From Dermatemys mawii (taxonomy: Eukaryota; Chordata; Testudines; Dermatemydidae): a stretch of 64,000 nt of DNA. Below are positions 46,070-57,688 of this stretch, piece after piece (the first letter of the stretch is position 1; every line of letters starts with the position of its first letter). The notes below the pieces were generated by a model. That model searched no databases and was not told where the DNA came from. It saw only the letters and a program-made list of their open reading frames with translations. A program made the position numbers and the translations under genes. The stretch is from NCBI GenBank assembly GCA_007922305.1, contig ML677348.1, forward strand, positions 15,949,442 through 16,013,441, in the 5' to 3' direction.

Positions 46070-49000
46070 GCATAGTGGGTCAGATCTTTAGCTGTCTTCA
46101 GTGGAACTATATTAAATTATACCCACTGATGATCTTGCTCTATGACTAACTCTACAATTACCCAGTCTACAAATCTCCTTTAGAAGTGATCCTACATACA
46201 ATGCAGGACAGCAAGCAAACAAGCAAGAAAGCAAGCATGTTTAAAAAATATGTTCTAGTTCAGGTCAGTCACCTATTACATTTTTAATGCCAGTAGTTTA
46301 AGGGGTAGTGACTATTTCATACCAGGGTGTCCCAACATGAATTTGAGGTTCTTTGTCACTGGAGGTGCTATACTGAAAGAGGAAATCAACCATTATTAAT
46401 TTAAACAAAAATGAGGTGAGCATTAGGCAAAGCCGCAAGACTATTGTCTGATTCAGCTGCAAGCGATGAATTGTTTTTTAAGGTCTAGTACAGCAAAATC
46501 TCATCTTTCTAAAACACTCCGTTATCCAGAACAAAGTCATGTGTTCTGGTGCTCATCTGGATCAAAGAGTGTTTCAGAAAAGTAAGTGAGTATTAAAAGT
46601 GGCTAGCCAGTTTCCCTGATCAAGGAAGAATGTGGGGAGCGGAACATTCTACCTCACTTCCCTATTGGGTAAGGTTTTGCACATACATTTTCTTCACAGC
46701 AGAAAGAAAAATAAATGTCTTGTGCTGGGGAAAACTGGAGGAGATGCAGAGGGAGGCAGAATGAGATATGGGAGAGGGCTTAAAGGATTTGTAAAGCTGC
46801 TGCACACCTCTAGAGAGAAAATCTACAGCAGCCAGTCCTTTAGATCATAGAAAGTCTGCTGGAGTTTGAGAAATCTCAGCAGTCCTCTTCTCCAGCTCAT
46901 GCAGACTTTTAAGTTGGCTACCAGTCTTTGGGATGCCAGTGCCTACAGTTTTCTCTAAAGAAAATATTGAGTCTCGTCCTGTGAGGCACTTAGTGTATCC
47001 ACAAAGTGTGGAGTATCAAATTCCCATGAGTGAGGGCTGAGGACTTGGTACTTCTGAGGATGTTAAGCACCTTGCAGGCCTCTTAAGTGCCAACAGGCTT
47101 CAGCAATATGAATGTGAATATGAACTTCTGTGTATGAAAGTCTTCATACAAAACTGTGAAGGCTTTATTGCATGAGGACTGCTGGGTGACTTCAGAAGGA
47201 AGAACTGGAAGTGAGTAAGACAAAGATTCCTAAAATTCCTTGACTCTAGGGTTCTTCTCACACTTTCTTCCTCTCAGAGCTCGTCATGGCTGAGTCAGAA
47301 ACCCATAAGTAAACTTGCTGACTACCTAGATAACTGAGGTGCTGGTCCTCAAGGATTTTGAAGTTTACAAAGCCAGCATCCTCAATTATTGTAAGTTTCT
47401 CCCAGAGACCTTTGGATTGAGGTTGCATACACCATAGTCTGTAAAAGTCCTTATATTTTATATGATTGCTGAAAATTTTTCAATAAAGTGGAGAAGAATT
47501 CCAATACTTAGCTCAGTATTTCTGGAAAGGTTAATGGAAGTTCCTGAAATGGATACTAAACTGTTAATACAAGGAAAAAATTTCACTGAGTTAAAAGAAC
47601 AAGTCTGCCTTTGAAAAACAGTTAGATTTCAGCAACAATGAAAAAACATTCTGTAAGTAAGATTTGTTTCTTATATATCTAAGTTCTGGAAGGATGGCAA
47701 GAGTATTCCATATCAGAGAAACAATTTTTAAAAATACTTTGGATTTTGAGGTCCTATGTGATTAATACAATGAACTGGGAATTAACAATTAATTGACATC
47801 TAAAATGGCAGATGAAATATTGTGTTGCATTTCATTACTATCTATAAACATAAATATCAGAAGTTCCCTTTCACCTCATCAAAAATTGGTTGATCTACTG
47901 CATGGTTTTCAACAGCCAGATTGACTGATGATGGATAGCAAAACTTTATGTATTGTAGATGATCCTTCATAGAATATTATTCAGTAGCATTGAGAAAATA
48001 CAGTTCAGGAATTTAATTAAAATGCTTATTATTAAGACATAACTATAAAAATCTTGTCTCTCTTTGGTAGATATTTAGCTTATATCCAATGCTAATTATT
48101 TTCAACTGATCTGACAACTAAATCTTTCACATTTTCAAGGTTAAATCAAACAAGAATAAAGTTCTTTCCTTTTTGTTTTCTTCTTAAAGAACATTGATAA
48201 TACCTTTATCTCCTGTTTTTCATAAGGTGACTTCTATCAAGAAATATGAAAAGATAGTGTCTTAAGATGGCAGCATTTATGATTGCACTATATCTGGAAA
48301 TGGGATTTGCATATGCAGATTGTCTTCTTGTTATAAACAATACCTTGAAAATCCCTGTCAGTTACAGATTCATGATTATATTTATATTTTCCTTTCATTA
48401 GATGAATATTTTATAGATAGAGCTGAGTCAAATGCCATAAATATATTTGTAAAGGTTTTGTAATTAAGCATCACCTTACTTAACTTCCCCTTTTCCTGAT
48501 TCTCCTCTGAAGCAAATGACAAGTACATTAAAATCAATGGAGCTACACAATATTAAATGCCTGATTCTATTTAGAATTACGCAGTATTTCACCTGTGTAG
48601 GTGCCGCCATCTTGGTCAAGGAACTCCAGAGTTAAACAAGTGTTGACAGCTTAAACTAAACTTATAGCTAAAACAGTCTTGCATTCTCTATGTATCAGGC
48701 ACCTGTAACACACTTATGAAAGATATTGCTTGGTGTGTATTTTATTATGTGCTTTTCATACACCTCACTTCCATGGATTCTTGGTTCGGCAATCACAGAG
48801 CAGTACAGAGTACTTCAGAAGCTACCTGTGTATCCAATATTGTAGTAAAACTCCTATAGTATATCTGCAAAATGACATGTGTTCATGTCATTTAAGACTG
48901 TAGGCTAGATTCCTAGATGGTGTAATGCAGCATAGCTGTATGAGCTGTCTCTTAATAAAAAATTGCTATTAAGAGGAGCTTCACTTGTCCCCATGCTTCC

Positions 49001-49451
49001 AGTAGGAAGGAACTTTAGCTAGAAGTATCCCTCAGGAAAATTAATTTCAAAAGGTGACTTGACTACAAAAGTGAAAGGCAAAAATGCCACAAATATGATC
49101 ACACTCTCTTTCTCTCTCAGGGTGTAACCTGCAGGCTGCTAGGCTGTTTGTGAATGGCCTGGGCTGGGCGCTACAACAGCAAAGCATTGTGGGGCTTGCA
49201 GGGCAGGCAGTTACACAATCCCGCACTAGTCTGGATTTCACCTCAGAATGTGACATGCTCCCAGATGCAGTGTAGACATACCATAAGATTTTGAAGGTTT
49301 AGATAATTTTCCAACTATACCTGGAAATGTCATAATCTTTATGGCTAGACACCACCAAAACATTCTTTCTCATGCTACTTAAGAAGTTTGCAGATATGTA
49401 AAAACCTGCAGACAGTAGTAACTATTCAGCTGGGAAAGGCACTTCAGCCCC
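46070..49451. other. No gene seen
   Basis: About 3.4 kb. 46070-46077 is the right target duplication. An interrupted (agca/aagc)n tract lies at about 46208-46240. A piece ending cagtgtagacatacc near 49280 is probably the right end of a gtctacac-type MITE whose left end I cannot place. No exon. Confidence 0.4.
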
Positions 49452-49925
49452 AATCCTCAAAGGTATTTAGGCAGGACCGGCTCTGGCATTTTTGCCACCC
49501 CAAGCAAAATAAAAACCAAACAACCCCAGCCGGAGCGTAAAGTGCCTCCCTAATGTTGGCTGGCTCTACCTTTTCTTCTGTCCCAAGCAGGGAGGTGGCA
49601 TTCCGGGTACTGACAGGTTGGCGGCATGCCTGTGGCAGGTCCGGCGGTCCTGCCACTTCAGCAGACCTGCTGCAGTCGTGACACCGAAGCCGCAGGAGGA
49701 GCCGCCCTGTCAGCTGCTGGGATGCTGTTTCCCCATCATTGGCCACCCTAGGCACGTGCTTGCTGAGCTGGTGCCTGGAGCCGGCCCTGGCCTGAGAGCC
49801 GCCCCTTACGAAGGGCCACTCCAAGCTTCCCAGGCTGGTGTTTGGAGCCGGCCCTATATTTAGTGCCTAATTCTCATTGACTTCCATGTGAATTAGGCAC
49901 CTAAATACCTTCGAGGATCTCCCTC
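49452..49925. repeat. Palindromic repeat split by a hAT MITE
   Basis: The outer pieces (49452-49471 and 49857-49925) combine to an imperfect palindrome: left atcctcaaaggtatttag, right aggcacctaaatacc and cgaggatct, with gcctaattct and tgaattaggc in between. The hAT element at 49472-49856 interrupts it within its left arm. Confidence 0.8.
49472..49856. mobile_element. hAT MITE with caggaccggctctgg end
   Basis: It starts caggaccggctctggcattt and ends gtttggagccggcccta, with the final g changed. The 8-mers tatttagg (49464-49471) and tatttagt (49857-49864) flank it and differ at one base. A second copy of the right end (gcctggagccggccctg) sits at about 49773-49791, inside the element, so part of the right side is duplicated. 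385 bp; the frames inside (49444-49863) are chance. Confidence 0.85.
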
Positions 49926-50470
49926 TTTGTGTCTTTCCTAGCTGAAGTGTTTCTAGGATACATCAGAACAAGGAACCTTGCTGCACACTTGTCAAAGTAT
50001 TGCTACCCACTCATTATAATGGTCAAGCTTTCAAGTGCCATGGCTCACATCTATTCATCCTGCCTCTTTCTACACAGAAAGCCAGTTTGTGCAACTCACA
50101 TTAGTGAGCCTTTATCACACAAGTATTGCTATTCAGTGGAACTTCTTGCAGGAGTAAGGGATGGTCAATATAAGTATCAGAGTTGGTAAAAAAAAAATTA
50201 ATTTTCCAAGGAAAAATTTCCAAGACAAAAAAAAAATTCTTGTTTTGAATTTTTTCACACAAATGTGTGTAGGGAAAAACTAGATATATATTTTCAGTGA
50301 AGACAGCTGAAAACATTTTTTCTCCAATTGTCAAGATCAAAAACATTTTGCAAAACTTTTCTTTTATTCAGAACAATTATTTTTAAATTAGACATATGTG
50401 ACTAGCATTAATGAGTGAGCACTGAAACAATCCAGCCCTCTGAGAAGCACTGGAAAGGATTCTCTTCTTT
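49926..50470. other. No gene seen
   Basis: Non-coding. A short MITE-like agagttggtaaaaaaaa stretch lies at about 50178. Confidence 0.35.
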
Positions 50471-51425
50471 GAAAACAGTTTCCAGCCAGTGGGAGCTGCA
50501 GAGTCGGTGCTCGGGGCAGGGGCAGCATGCAGAGATCCCCTAACCCCCTTCCCCAAACCGTCCTCCCCAGAGGCTGCAGGGCTGTGCCTGACGCTTCTGG
50601 GAGTGGTGCAGGGCCATGACAGGCAGGGAGCCTGCCATAGCCCCACTGCACTGCCAAAGGGGAGCCGCCCGAGGTAAGCGTCACCTAGCCAAAACCTGTA
50701 CCCCTCACCCCCTCCCATACCCCAAACCCCTGCCTCAACCCTGAGCCCCCTCCCACACACCAACTCTCTCCTAGAGTCAGCATCCATTCCTGCACCCCAA
50801 GTCCCTTCCCCAGCCCAAAGCCCTCCTCCTGCACCAAAACTCCCTTCCACAACCCACACACCAATCCTCCTCCAGCACCCTAATCCCCTGTCAAAGCCCT
50901 GAGCCCTGTTCTGGATCCTGCACCCTCTCCCGTACCCCAATCCCCTGCCCGAGCCCCGAGCCCTGTCCAGCACCCAAACTTCCTCCCAGAGGTTGAACCC
51001 TCACCCCCTCCGGCTCTCCAACTCCCTGCCCCAGCCTGGTGAAAGTGAGTGAGGGTGAGGGAGAGCAAGTGATGGAGGGAGGGGGGATGAAGTGAGTGAG
51101 GGATGGCCTCGGAGAAGGGGTAGGGCAGGGGACAGGGCAAGGGTTTTTGGGCTTGTGTGATTTGACAGTTGGCAGCAGTATGTGAGTATTGGGGTGTCCC
51201 TTGTCTCTATATTGAGCAATTGGCACCTGCAATATATCCCCTTGCTGATATTTCATCACTTCATCACCTGCAGAGATGTGCTGGCCACCTCTTCCTGCGG
51301 CTCCCATTGGCCAGGAATGATGAACTGCGGTCACAGGGAGCTGTGGGCGGATGTACAAATGTAAACCAACTATCTGGTGGCTCACCAGTGAATTACTCTG
51401 ACAGGCCGCAGGTTGCCCACCACTG
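50471..51425. mobile_element. GC-rich hAT element body with C-rich tandem tract
   Basis: The right end (about 51285-51425) runs from ctggccacctcttcctgcgg to ggccgcaggttgcccaccac and tg, the reverse of a cagtggtgggcaacctgc-type hAT terminal repeat. The left part has gtgggagctgcagagtcggt. Between them lies a degenerate run of short ccccctccca/caccc units (about 50690-51020). The long frames on the minus strand (50383-50973, 50891-51385) are low-complexity shadows. The left terminal repeat and target duplication are not identified. Confidence 0.6.
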
Positions 51426-51439
51426 ATTTGGTGGGCCCC

Positions 51440-51922
51440 ATGCTACAAGAAGGATGTGGAAAAATTGGAAAGAATCTAGCAGAGGGCAACAAAAATAATT
51501 AGGGGGCTAGAGCACATGAGTTATGAGGAGAGGTGTGGAAACTGGGACTGTTTAGTCTGCAGAAGAGAAGAATGAGGGGGGATTTGATAGCTGCTTTCAA
51601 CTACCTTAAAGGGAGTTCCAAAGAGCATGGATTTAGACTGTTCTCAGTAACAGCAGATGACAGAACAAGGAGTGATGGTCTCAAGTTGCAGTGGGGGAGG
51701 TTTAGGTTAGATATTAGGAAAAACTTTTTCACTAGGAGGGTGGTGAAGCACTGGAATGGGTTACCTTGGGAGGTGGTGGAATCTCCTTTCTTAGAGGTTT
51801 TTAAGGTCACGCTAGACAAAGCCCTGGCTGGGATGATTTAGTTGGGGATTGGTCCTGCTTTGAGCAGGGGGTTGGACTAGATGACCTCCTGAGGTCCCTT
51901 CCAACCCTGATATTCTATGATT
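51440..51922 (+). mobile_element. CR1 LINE 3' end
   Basis: The plus strand encodes the C-terminal end of CR1 ORF2: [14 protein letters not shown], then [19 protein letters not shown] and [10 protein letters not shown]. The untranslated tail holds ggttggactagatgacctcc and ends aaccctgatattctatgatt. This copy has few changes in the coding part and may be one of the younger CR1 inserts in the window, though it is 5' truncated. Confidence 0.92.
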
Positions 51923-52557
51923 TAGGAACTGATACCTTGACAATTAAGTAAACACTTCTGTTAAGTAACTGTGTCCTAATGGACTATGAAAAGGTATATC
52001 TATTGAGGTACACTGGTGCAGTAATTAGATTACTGGAGTGAGTTACTGCTTGTTGGGCACTCAGCTTAGACTTTGGACCAACTGGTGTCTGATTTCTGTG
52101 GCTGGGTTGTTCTTCACAGAGCACGTGAAATTAAATTCTTAATATTTGTATGGAGATGAAAAGTGAGCCTCACATTATATATTTTGTTGTTTTTTTAAAA
52201 AATCAGGAGCCAAAAGCTTATTACTCAGCTAAAATCTCTCATTTGGACTGAGGTCACTGTTTGAGATCTTGCTTTCTTCATGACGCATGATGAGAGAAAT
52301 AATTAAGATTTCATCATCTGACTTTCATAAAAGATAGCAACAATCTTTCATTCACAAAGCTGATTGGGTATTTAAACCAACTGAATCACTTGTAGGTTGC
52401 AGGCTACAAATTAATAGTTGCATTTGGAAAGTAAGCCTATTTACTCTGTGATTTGTGACTCTAAATAAGGACTAGAAAGGTATGGCAGATGGGGTTTGAG
52501 AAATGAGTATATTACACAATTGCTGTGGCCTGAAATGTTTTTCTATCTGAGATATGC
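51923..52557. other. No gene seen
   Basis: AT-rich, non-coding. Confidence 0.4.
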
Positions 52558-52648
52558 AAAGCCCTTTGTCGACATCAGGTATCTCCATTAATACTCCAAA
52601 AAGGTGGTAAATAGTATTAGTACAAATTTTCAAATGATGAAACTGAGG
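52558..52648 (-). repeat. MIR-like remnant, left piece
   Basis: Motifs gcaaagccctttgtcgac, ggtaaatagtattagt and gatgaaactgagg match the reverse strand of a MIR-type repeat. It continues after the insertion at 52908. Confidence 0.65.
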
Positions 52649-52907
52649 CCTGGTCTACACTGAAAACTTGAGTCAACATTGCTAAGGTGTAGAGGAGTAT
52701 AAAAATTCACTTCCCCGAGCTGCGTAACTATGCTGACCTTCCCACCAGCATACACTCTTCCATGGGAAGAATGCTTCTGTTGACCTAGCTACCATTGCTC
52801 GGGGAGCTACTTTCATTGGTGTAGACTGTGTCTACGCTACAAGGTTACAGTGACACAGCTATGGTTCTGTAGCTGTCTGGCTGTAGCACCCATAGTGTAG
52901 ATATGAT
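52649..52907. mobile_element. Foldback MITE inserted in the MIR-like repeat
   Basis: The ends cctggtctacact and agtgtagatatgat are imperfect inverted repeats. The 6-mer ctgagg stands on both sides (52643-52648 and 52908-52913), which supports an insertion into the MIR gaaactgagg-cacgg motif. The interior pair ccccgagctgcgta / gctcggggagct is also inverted. 259 bp, non-coding. Confidence 0.8.
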
Positions 52908-52975
52908 CTGAGGCACGGAGAATAAAACCCAGTTCACTTAATTACTAGCCCTGTACCTTAGCCACTCTGAATAAT
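52908..52975 (-). repeat. MIR-like remnant, right piece
   Basis: Resumes the order after the insertion: ctgaggcacggagaa, then aaacccagttc and ccttagccactctg. Confidence 0.6.
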
Positions 52976-52982
52976 GTACTAA

Positions 52983-53593
52983 GGCTATGATTTTGTCATG
53001 GATATTTTTAGTAAAAGTCACAGACAAATCATGGGCAATAAACAGAAATTCACGAAGCTGTGACCTGTCCCTGACTTTTATAAATCATCCCTGATTAAAT
53101 GAGGAGGGAGGAGGGTCCATCACCCTTTCCCCTACCTGCAGCAGCTAGGACCTACAGGAATCCCATTGCCCAGTAGCTGGAAGCTGGGGGCTCCTCCCCA
53201 TACCCTGTGGGGCTGGGAGGGGCCCAGCCAGCAGTGATAGTGAGCTGCAGGGGCTTGCCCCTCGCCTGCAGCAGCTGGACAGCTATGAAGGGGCCCCTGC
53301 CAGCGGTGGTGGCTAGGAAGTTCCATGGACCCTGCAGTGGCTGAGAGCTGCAGGGGTCCCCCCCCACAGTGTGCTGGGGTCCCTTTGCTGGTGGCGACAG
53401 CAGCTGGGATTTGGGGGTGGGATGTCTCAGCTGCTCTTGTTAGCTGATCAGCTGCGGGGAAGGGACCCTGCCAGTGGCAGCAGCTGCAGGAGGGTCCCCT
53501 GCCGCCCACAGATACTGGGCTGCTGCAAGGCCCCCAATGTCTGGAAGTCATAGATTCTGTGACTTCTGCAACCTTCATGACATAATCATAGTC
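52983..53593. mobile_element. MITE with ggctatgattttgtcatgg ends and GC-rich core
   Basis: The left end ggctatgattttgtcatgg is inverted at the right as catgacataatcatagtc, and both sides carry taa/tta. Inside are ttttagtaaaagtcacag, tgacctgtccctgac and gcaggggccc-type repeats of about 50-60 bp rich in cagcagctg. The minus frame at 53132-53578 is low-complexity and not a gene. 611 bp. Confidence 0.75.
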
Positions 53594-54892
53594 TTATGTG
53601 TGGCTAGTTATAGGTGGAACAGGTAGTGCCGCCTAGAGTTAAGTTTGTCTGACTCTTCCAGTTGTAAGACTCTGTCTCCAGTTGCCGATAACGTAACCAA
53701 ACTTTAACCATTTCTGCTGAAATTTTTCCATACCAGAAGTCTGCTTCGAGTAGGTTTGAAGTTTCAGCTAAAATGGTTCAGCCCTGTCTGCCAATGAGAT
53801 TAAGGAATAGTAAGGTGTTTTCCTCATGTGAAAAAAAAAAGACAATTGTTTCATCGAGAAGCAACAGCACCTCCATGCTTTGAAGCAGGGACTTGAAGCT
53901 GGGAAGAGGCTAGCCTAGGTGTCAAGGATGTGGTTTTTGCACATAATCAGTAGAGACTTATTGGATTTCTACGCTTCATTAGAGAAGACTGAGTATATCT
54001 TAATATTGTCTCTTTTCTCCTTTCTTGGATGATTTGAGAAGTGAAATAGTTAATGCTGACATTTAAAATACTACCATTTACAGCAAAGTTAACACATATT
54101 GAAATGAATAAGCTATATTTTTCATACTTCTGATCTATATTTTTTAGACTCTCTGCAAATTCAGGCAGACATTGCTGTGTCAGTTACAAATGTGACTAGA
54201 ATATAAGGTGGCTTCACAACCGTAACAGCTAGAAACCTTTTTCAAATGCAAACAGAGATGCAATATAATTTTTAAACTTTCAGACCAATATTGTTTAACT
54301 ACAATCTTCACTAATGAAAATGCTTATTAGTAAAACTGTCCCAAATTCTTTGTTTTTACAGACTAAGGTGATCTCTCTAGTCCTATGCATGGGTAGTATG
54401 ATCATGAATCCATACATGTTATTGCTAATTTATTACAAAATGTAGATTGACTGATGGCAGTTTAAAATAAAAATGTTAAGTGGAGAACTACACTGCTTGA
54501 GATTAACATAATTAAGGTGCTCCAGGATTCCAGATCTTGAAAGATTTCAGGGAGAAAAGAGAGCAATCAGTGTAATCAGCTAGAATTCTTCAATAAGGTA
54601 GACAAACAGCACACAAACTATAGTCTGTTCTGTAATCTGTGTGAATGATAGTTGTGCTACTTTTGAAGATACCACATTATCCAGGACGTATTTTCCAGTA
54701 TTCCAGAAGAAACGCTTTATGCAAAAGTATTATGCTTTCACGTTACTTAAATTACATACGTTTTAGGCCCCAGTAGTGCTTCAAAATCTACCAGCATGGA
54801 TTCCTGTGCCTATATGAAGTTCCCATGACCCAACAGAAGTCTGTGCAGGGGCATGTGTTAGCAGTTGCTTATGCAGAATCTTGGCCTTAGAA
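53594..54892. other. No gene seen
   Basis: AT-rich and non-coding. The short motif at about 53692-53800 (aaatggttcagccc) may be a MITE remnant. Confidence 0.35.
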
Positions 54893-55127
54893 ATAAATCT
54901 ATTCTGTGATAGAGGAGGGTCAGGGAGCTGCGGTAGAGTGCTTGAGGGGAGATATGTAAGCTCAGAGCTAATTGAGGCGTGGCTCTCTGTGGACTAGGGA
55001 AGCTGGCAGCAGGTTGATTGGAACACCTTCAATCAATTAAGGCTTTGTTAGGAACCTAATAAAACCCCCTGCTTCAGGCAGACAAGGGAGGAGGAAAGGA
55101 GTTGGAGCAGTTTGGAGGAGAGTTTGG

Positions 55128-55137
55128 NNNNNNNNNN
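55128..55137. other. Assembly gap of ten N
   Basis: Ten consecutive n directly before the hexamer array. The exact length of ten suggests a placeholder of unknown size. Confidence 0.99.
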
Positions 55138-55202
55138 ACCCAGACCCAGACCCAGACCCAGACCCAGACCCAGACCCAGACCCAGACCCAGACCCAGACC
55201 CA
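55138..55202. repeat. (acccag)n hexamer array
   Basis: About ten perfect copies of acccag. It is not the vertebrate telomere repeat (ttaggg). It abuts a gap, so the true array is probably longer. The translated frames across it (55037-55379) are artefacts. Confidence 0.97.
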
Positions 55203-55497
55203 AGGTACAGAGACACCTGGCTTGTGTAGAGCGAGGGCAGGAAGCCCCACAAGCTGAAGTGTAGGAGAGGGAAGTAACCCAGGGGAAGGAATAGCTAATT
55301 CAGGTGGTTTACTGCTATCCTCAGGGCCCCTGGGCTGGGACCTGGAGTAGAGGGTGGGCCTGGGTCGCTCCCTTTCCACTCCCCCTCCTCTAGGATACTA
55401 GTGGGGCAATTAATACCCTGTTCAGGGGCAAGAAATGGCCACAAGAAGAGAAAGCATGGGACCCATCTTAATAGTACCAGCAATTTGCCACAATTCA

Positions 55498-56819
55498 TAA
55501 AGCTGCAGAAGTGCTAAATTAAAAAAAAGCACTTCACAGGGGCAGTAAATGCATATAAAAGAAATAAACATCCAATCTGTTTTCCAAAGAAAGCAAACTT
55601 TAATGGAAGTGATGGCATTTGGTCAATTAGGAAACAAAAAATATATAACTAATTTACATCAATCTCTGCAGACAGTTTTTATAGTAGAAAATGTCCATAT
55701 ATGACTTGCTGGGGAAAGGACGTGGATAGACAAGTTAGCCTAGAGGAATGGGGTTTGATCTGGAAAAGAAGAACAGCATCCTCAGGCTGTGGCACAATAT
55801 CAGAAAAGTTATTTAAGATACTGTTTCAGTGGTACCTTGGACCAATCAGGTTAAAGGAAAAAATAGAGAGAGACTGATGGAGATAAATGTTAGAGAAATT
55901 GCGTGAAAGAGAGGATTTTAAGCATATATGAAGGACATGTCCAGTCATTAAAAAGCATTGGGATGCAATCTGTAACCAGATATCACAAATTTATAATGAA
56001 ATGATCTTTGGTAATCCTCCTGGGACTTCCTAGTGAAAATGGTCACACAAAATGAAACGAAGAAGTAATCTCTCATCTGCTAGAAAATGCTCAGCAATTG
56101 GTAGCCTCTGACTGGGAAAAGAAACATAGCCCAGCCATCGAGGAATGGTTAAAAAAAATATGGAAAGCTGTGGTTATGGAAAAATTAACCCCAGTTATGT
56201 ACCCCCTGCCCCCCCCAAAAAATCAACCAAAAACCAACACAAAACAGATAAATACCAAGATATTTGGTTCTTTCATTTGCTACTCAAAGTAAATTCACCT
56301 TCAAAAAAAAAAAAAAAAAAGAGAGAGAGAAAACAGCACACCTGTCCAATTTGTTTGAATTTATATTTGATAGACATACCTGGTCTGTTAAATATGTGTA
56401 CAGAAGAGATTTCACTCAATTTAATAAAATCACTAGAGACTACATAGGTGTCATAATGTTGCTTACTCTGTAATATGGTACCATCCTGTTTAAACAGAAA
56501 GTTCTGATGACTATATAATGTCTCTTTAAACAAAAGTTATCCATTGCAGTGATTGTTTTATTTCTGATATTTACATGGCAAGGATTTTTAAACTTGCTAA
56601 AACCTTATAGATAACTTTTATTAAAAAAAAAATCCTGCACCTGAACCCATAACTTGAATCAAACCTAAACCTTCTCTGAGGTGTTAAAAATGCAAACATC
56701 TTCCTGTGCTTTGAAATATGTGTGTCTCTCTGTCACTTAGCTATACACAGCTAGAGCATGATCCCTTTTACATAAAAGGCAAAACTCCCATTGAGTCGAA
56801 TGATACAGTATCAAGGCCT
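55498..56819. other. No gene seen
   Basis: AT-rich, non-coding, with an a-run at about 56302-56320. Confidence 0.4.
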
Positions 56820-56938
56820 TAGGCCCTTCTTCAGCAAGGTCCAATTTCTTATGCACACACTTAACTTGGGTTCAATGGGACTAGTTGCATGCTCACAATT
56901 AGGCAAGAACTTAAGTACCTTGTTAAACTGGGGGCCTA
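56820..56938. repeat. Palindromic repeat
   Basis: It begins taggcccttcttcagcaagg and ends ttaaactgggggccta, with acacttaacttgg and acttaagt inverted inside. Similar type to 37884-38017. Confidence 0.65.
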
Positions 56939-56969
56939 AATTCTTTCAAACTTCAACTTTAAGTCTATT

Positions 56970-57182
56970 AATGGCTATTAGCCAGGATGGGTAAGGAATG
57001 GTGTCCCTAGCCTCTGTTTGTCAGAGGGAGGTGATGGATGGCAGGAGAGAGATCACTTGATCATTACCTTTTAGGTTCACTCACTCCGGGGAACCTGATA
57101 TTGACCACTGTCGGTAGACAGGATACTAGGCTGGATGGACCTTTGGTCTGACCCAATACAGTCATTCTAACGTTCTTATGTT
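56970..57182 (+). mobile_element. CR1 LINE 3' end
   Basis: The plus strand carries gtccctagcctctgtttgtc, ggatactaggctggatggac and ctttggtctgacccaatac, ending in gttcttatgttatg. It is the opposite orientation of the copy at 43848. 5' truncated. Confidence 0.85.
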
Positions 57183-57688
57183 ATGTTTTTAATTGTATCA
57201 CATTTAAAATGAACCTTCTCTAATTCTGCCTTATTTATACCATATGTAAGCTAAATATAAAATGTTAATAGAAGTAAAGATAAAGAGGAATCTTAATTTG
57301 ACAGTTGCTGTAATTATTTTCACTGAACAGGTGTGGGAAAGCTTTCAGTGTGCAAACACTATTATGCTTTTAGAATGTTGCCAAGAAGTCATGGCCATTT
57401 ATTATTAGGTAACTTAGCTCTTCCCATGCTCAACCTGACTTACAGCAGGCTTTCCATAGCACCACGACGAGGGACAATTTACAAGTCTGAGAGAGCAGGG
57501 AAAAAAGTTGGTTACCATTCTTTTTTTAAATTTTGAAGTAAAAATTTTTCACTCATTTACACCTTTTTTTGAATTTTAAAGATGGTTTAAATGTTTCAAA
57601 ATTCAAAATTTTGCACCAATCAAGACTGAGGAAACAGCGTAAAGTGTTGTCATTTATCTCTTATATAACAGTTCCATTAGTTCTTACT
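57183..57688. other. No gene seen
   Basis: AT-rich, non-coding. Confidence 0.4.

Larger units (their letters stand above)
54893..55497 (+). repeat. LTR-like repeat, copy 2, broken by a gap
   Basis: The left part (54893-55127) has an atcaattaaggc/aatcaattaagg-type segment and a taataaaacccc box that could be a promoter or poly(A) signal. The right part (55203-55497) shares the block ggatactagtgggg..attaata with 12880-13052 and the ggaccctggagtagagggtgg block with 59447-60470. The middle is the array and gap below. I call it LTR-like because of the AT-box and repeated edges; there is no primer site or gag. Confidence 0.45.

Noticed and set aside
46500..46575. Possible Tigger-like ends (ttatccagaac and tctggatc)
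   Set aside because: The symmetry is weak and short, and I find no TA duplication or second end.
49444..49824. 126-codon minus-strand frame
   Set aside because: Lies over a hAT MITE and its flanks; no domain.
50383..51385. Long minus-strand frames (196 and 164 codons)
   Set aside because: They lie on the G-rich strand of a degenerate short-unit repeat inside a hAT body; composition is glycine-, arginine- and proline-biased with no domain.
53132..53578. 148-codon minus-strand frame
   Set aside because: It sits in the GC-rich core of a MITE with repeated cagcagctg units; low-complexity.
55138..55202. Telomere-like repeat
   Set aside because: The unit is acccag/ctgggt, not the vertebrate ttaggg unit.
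55037..55379. Frames through the hexamer array with X residues
   Set aside because: Produced by the acccag repeat and the assembly gap.
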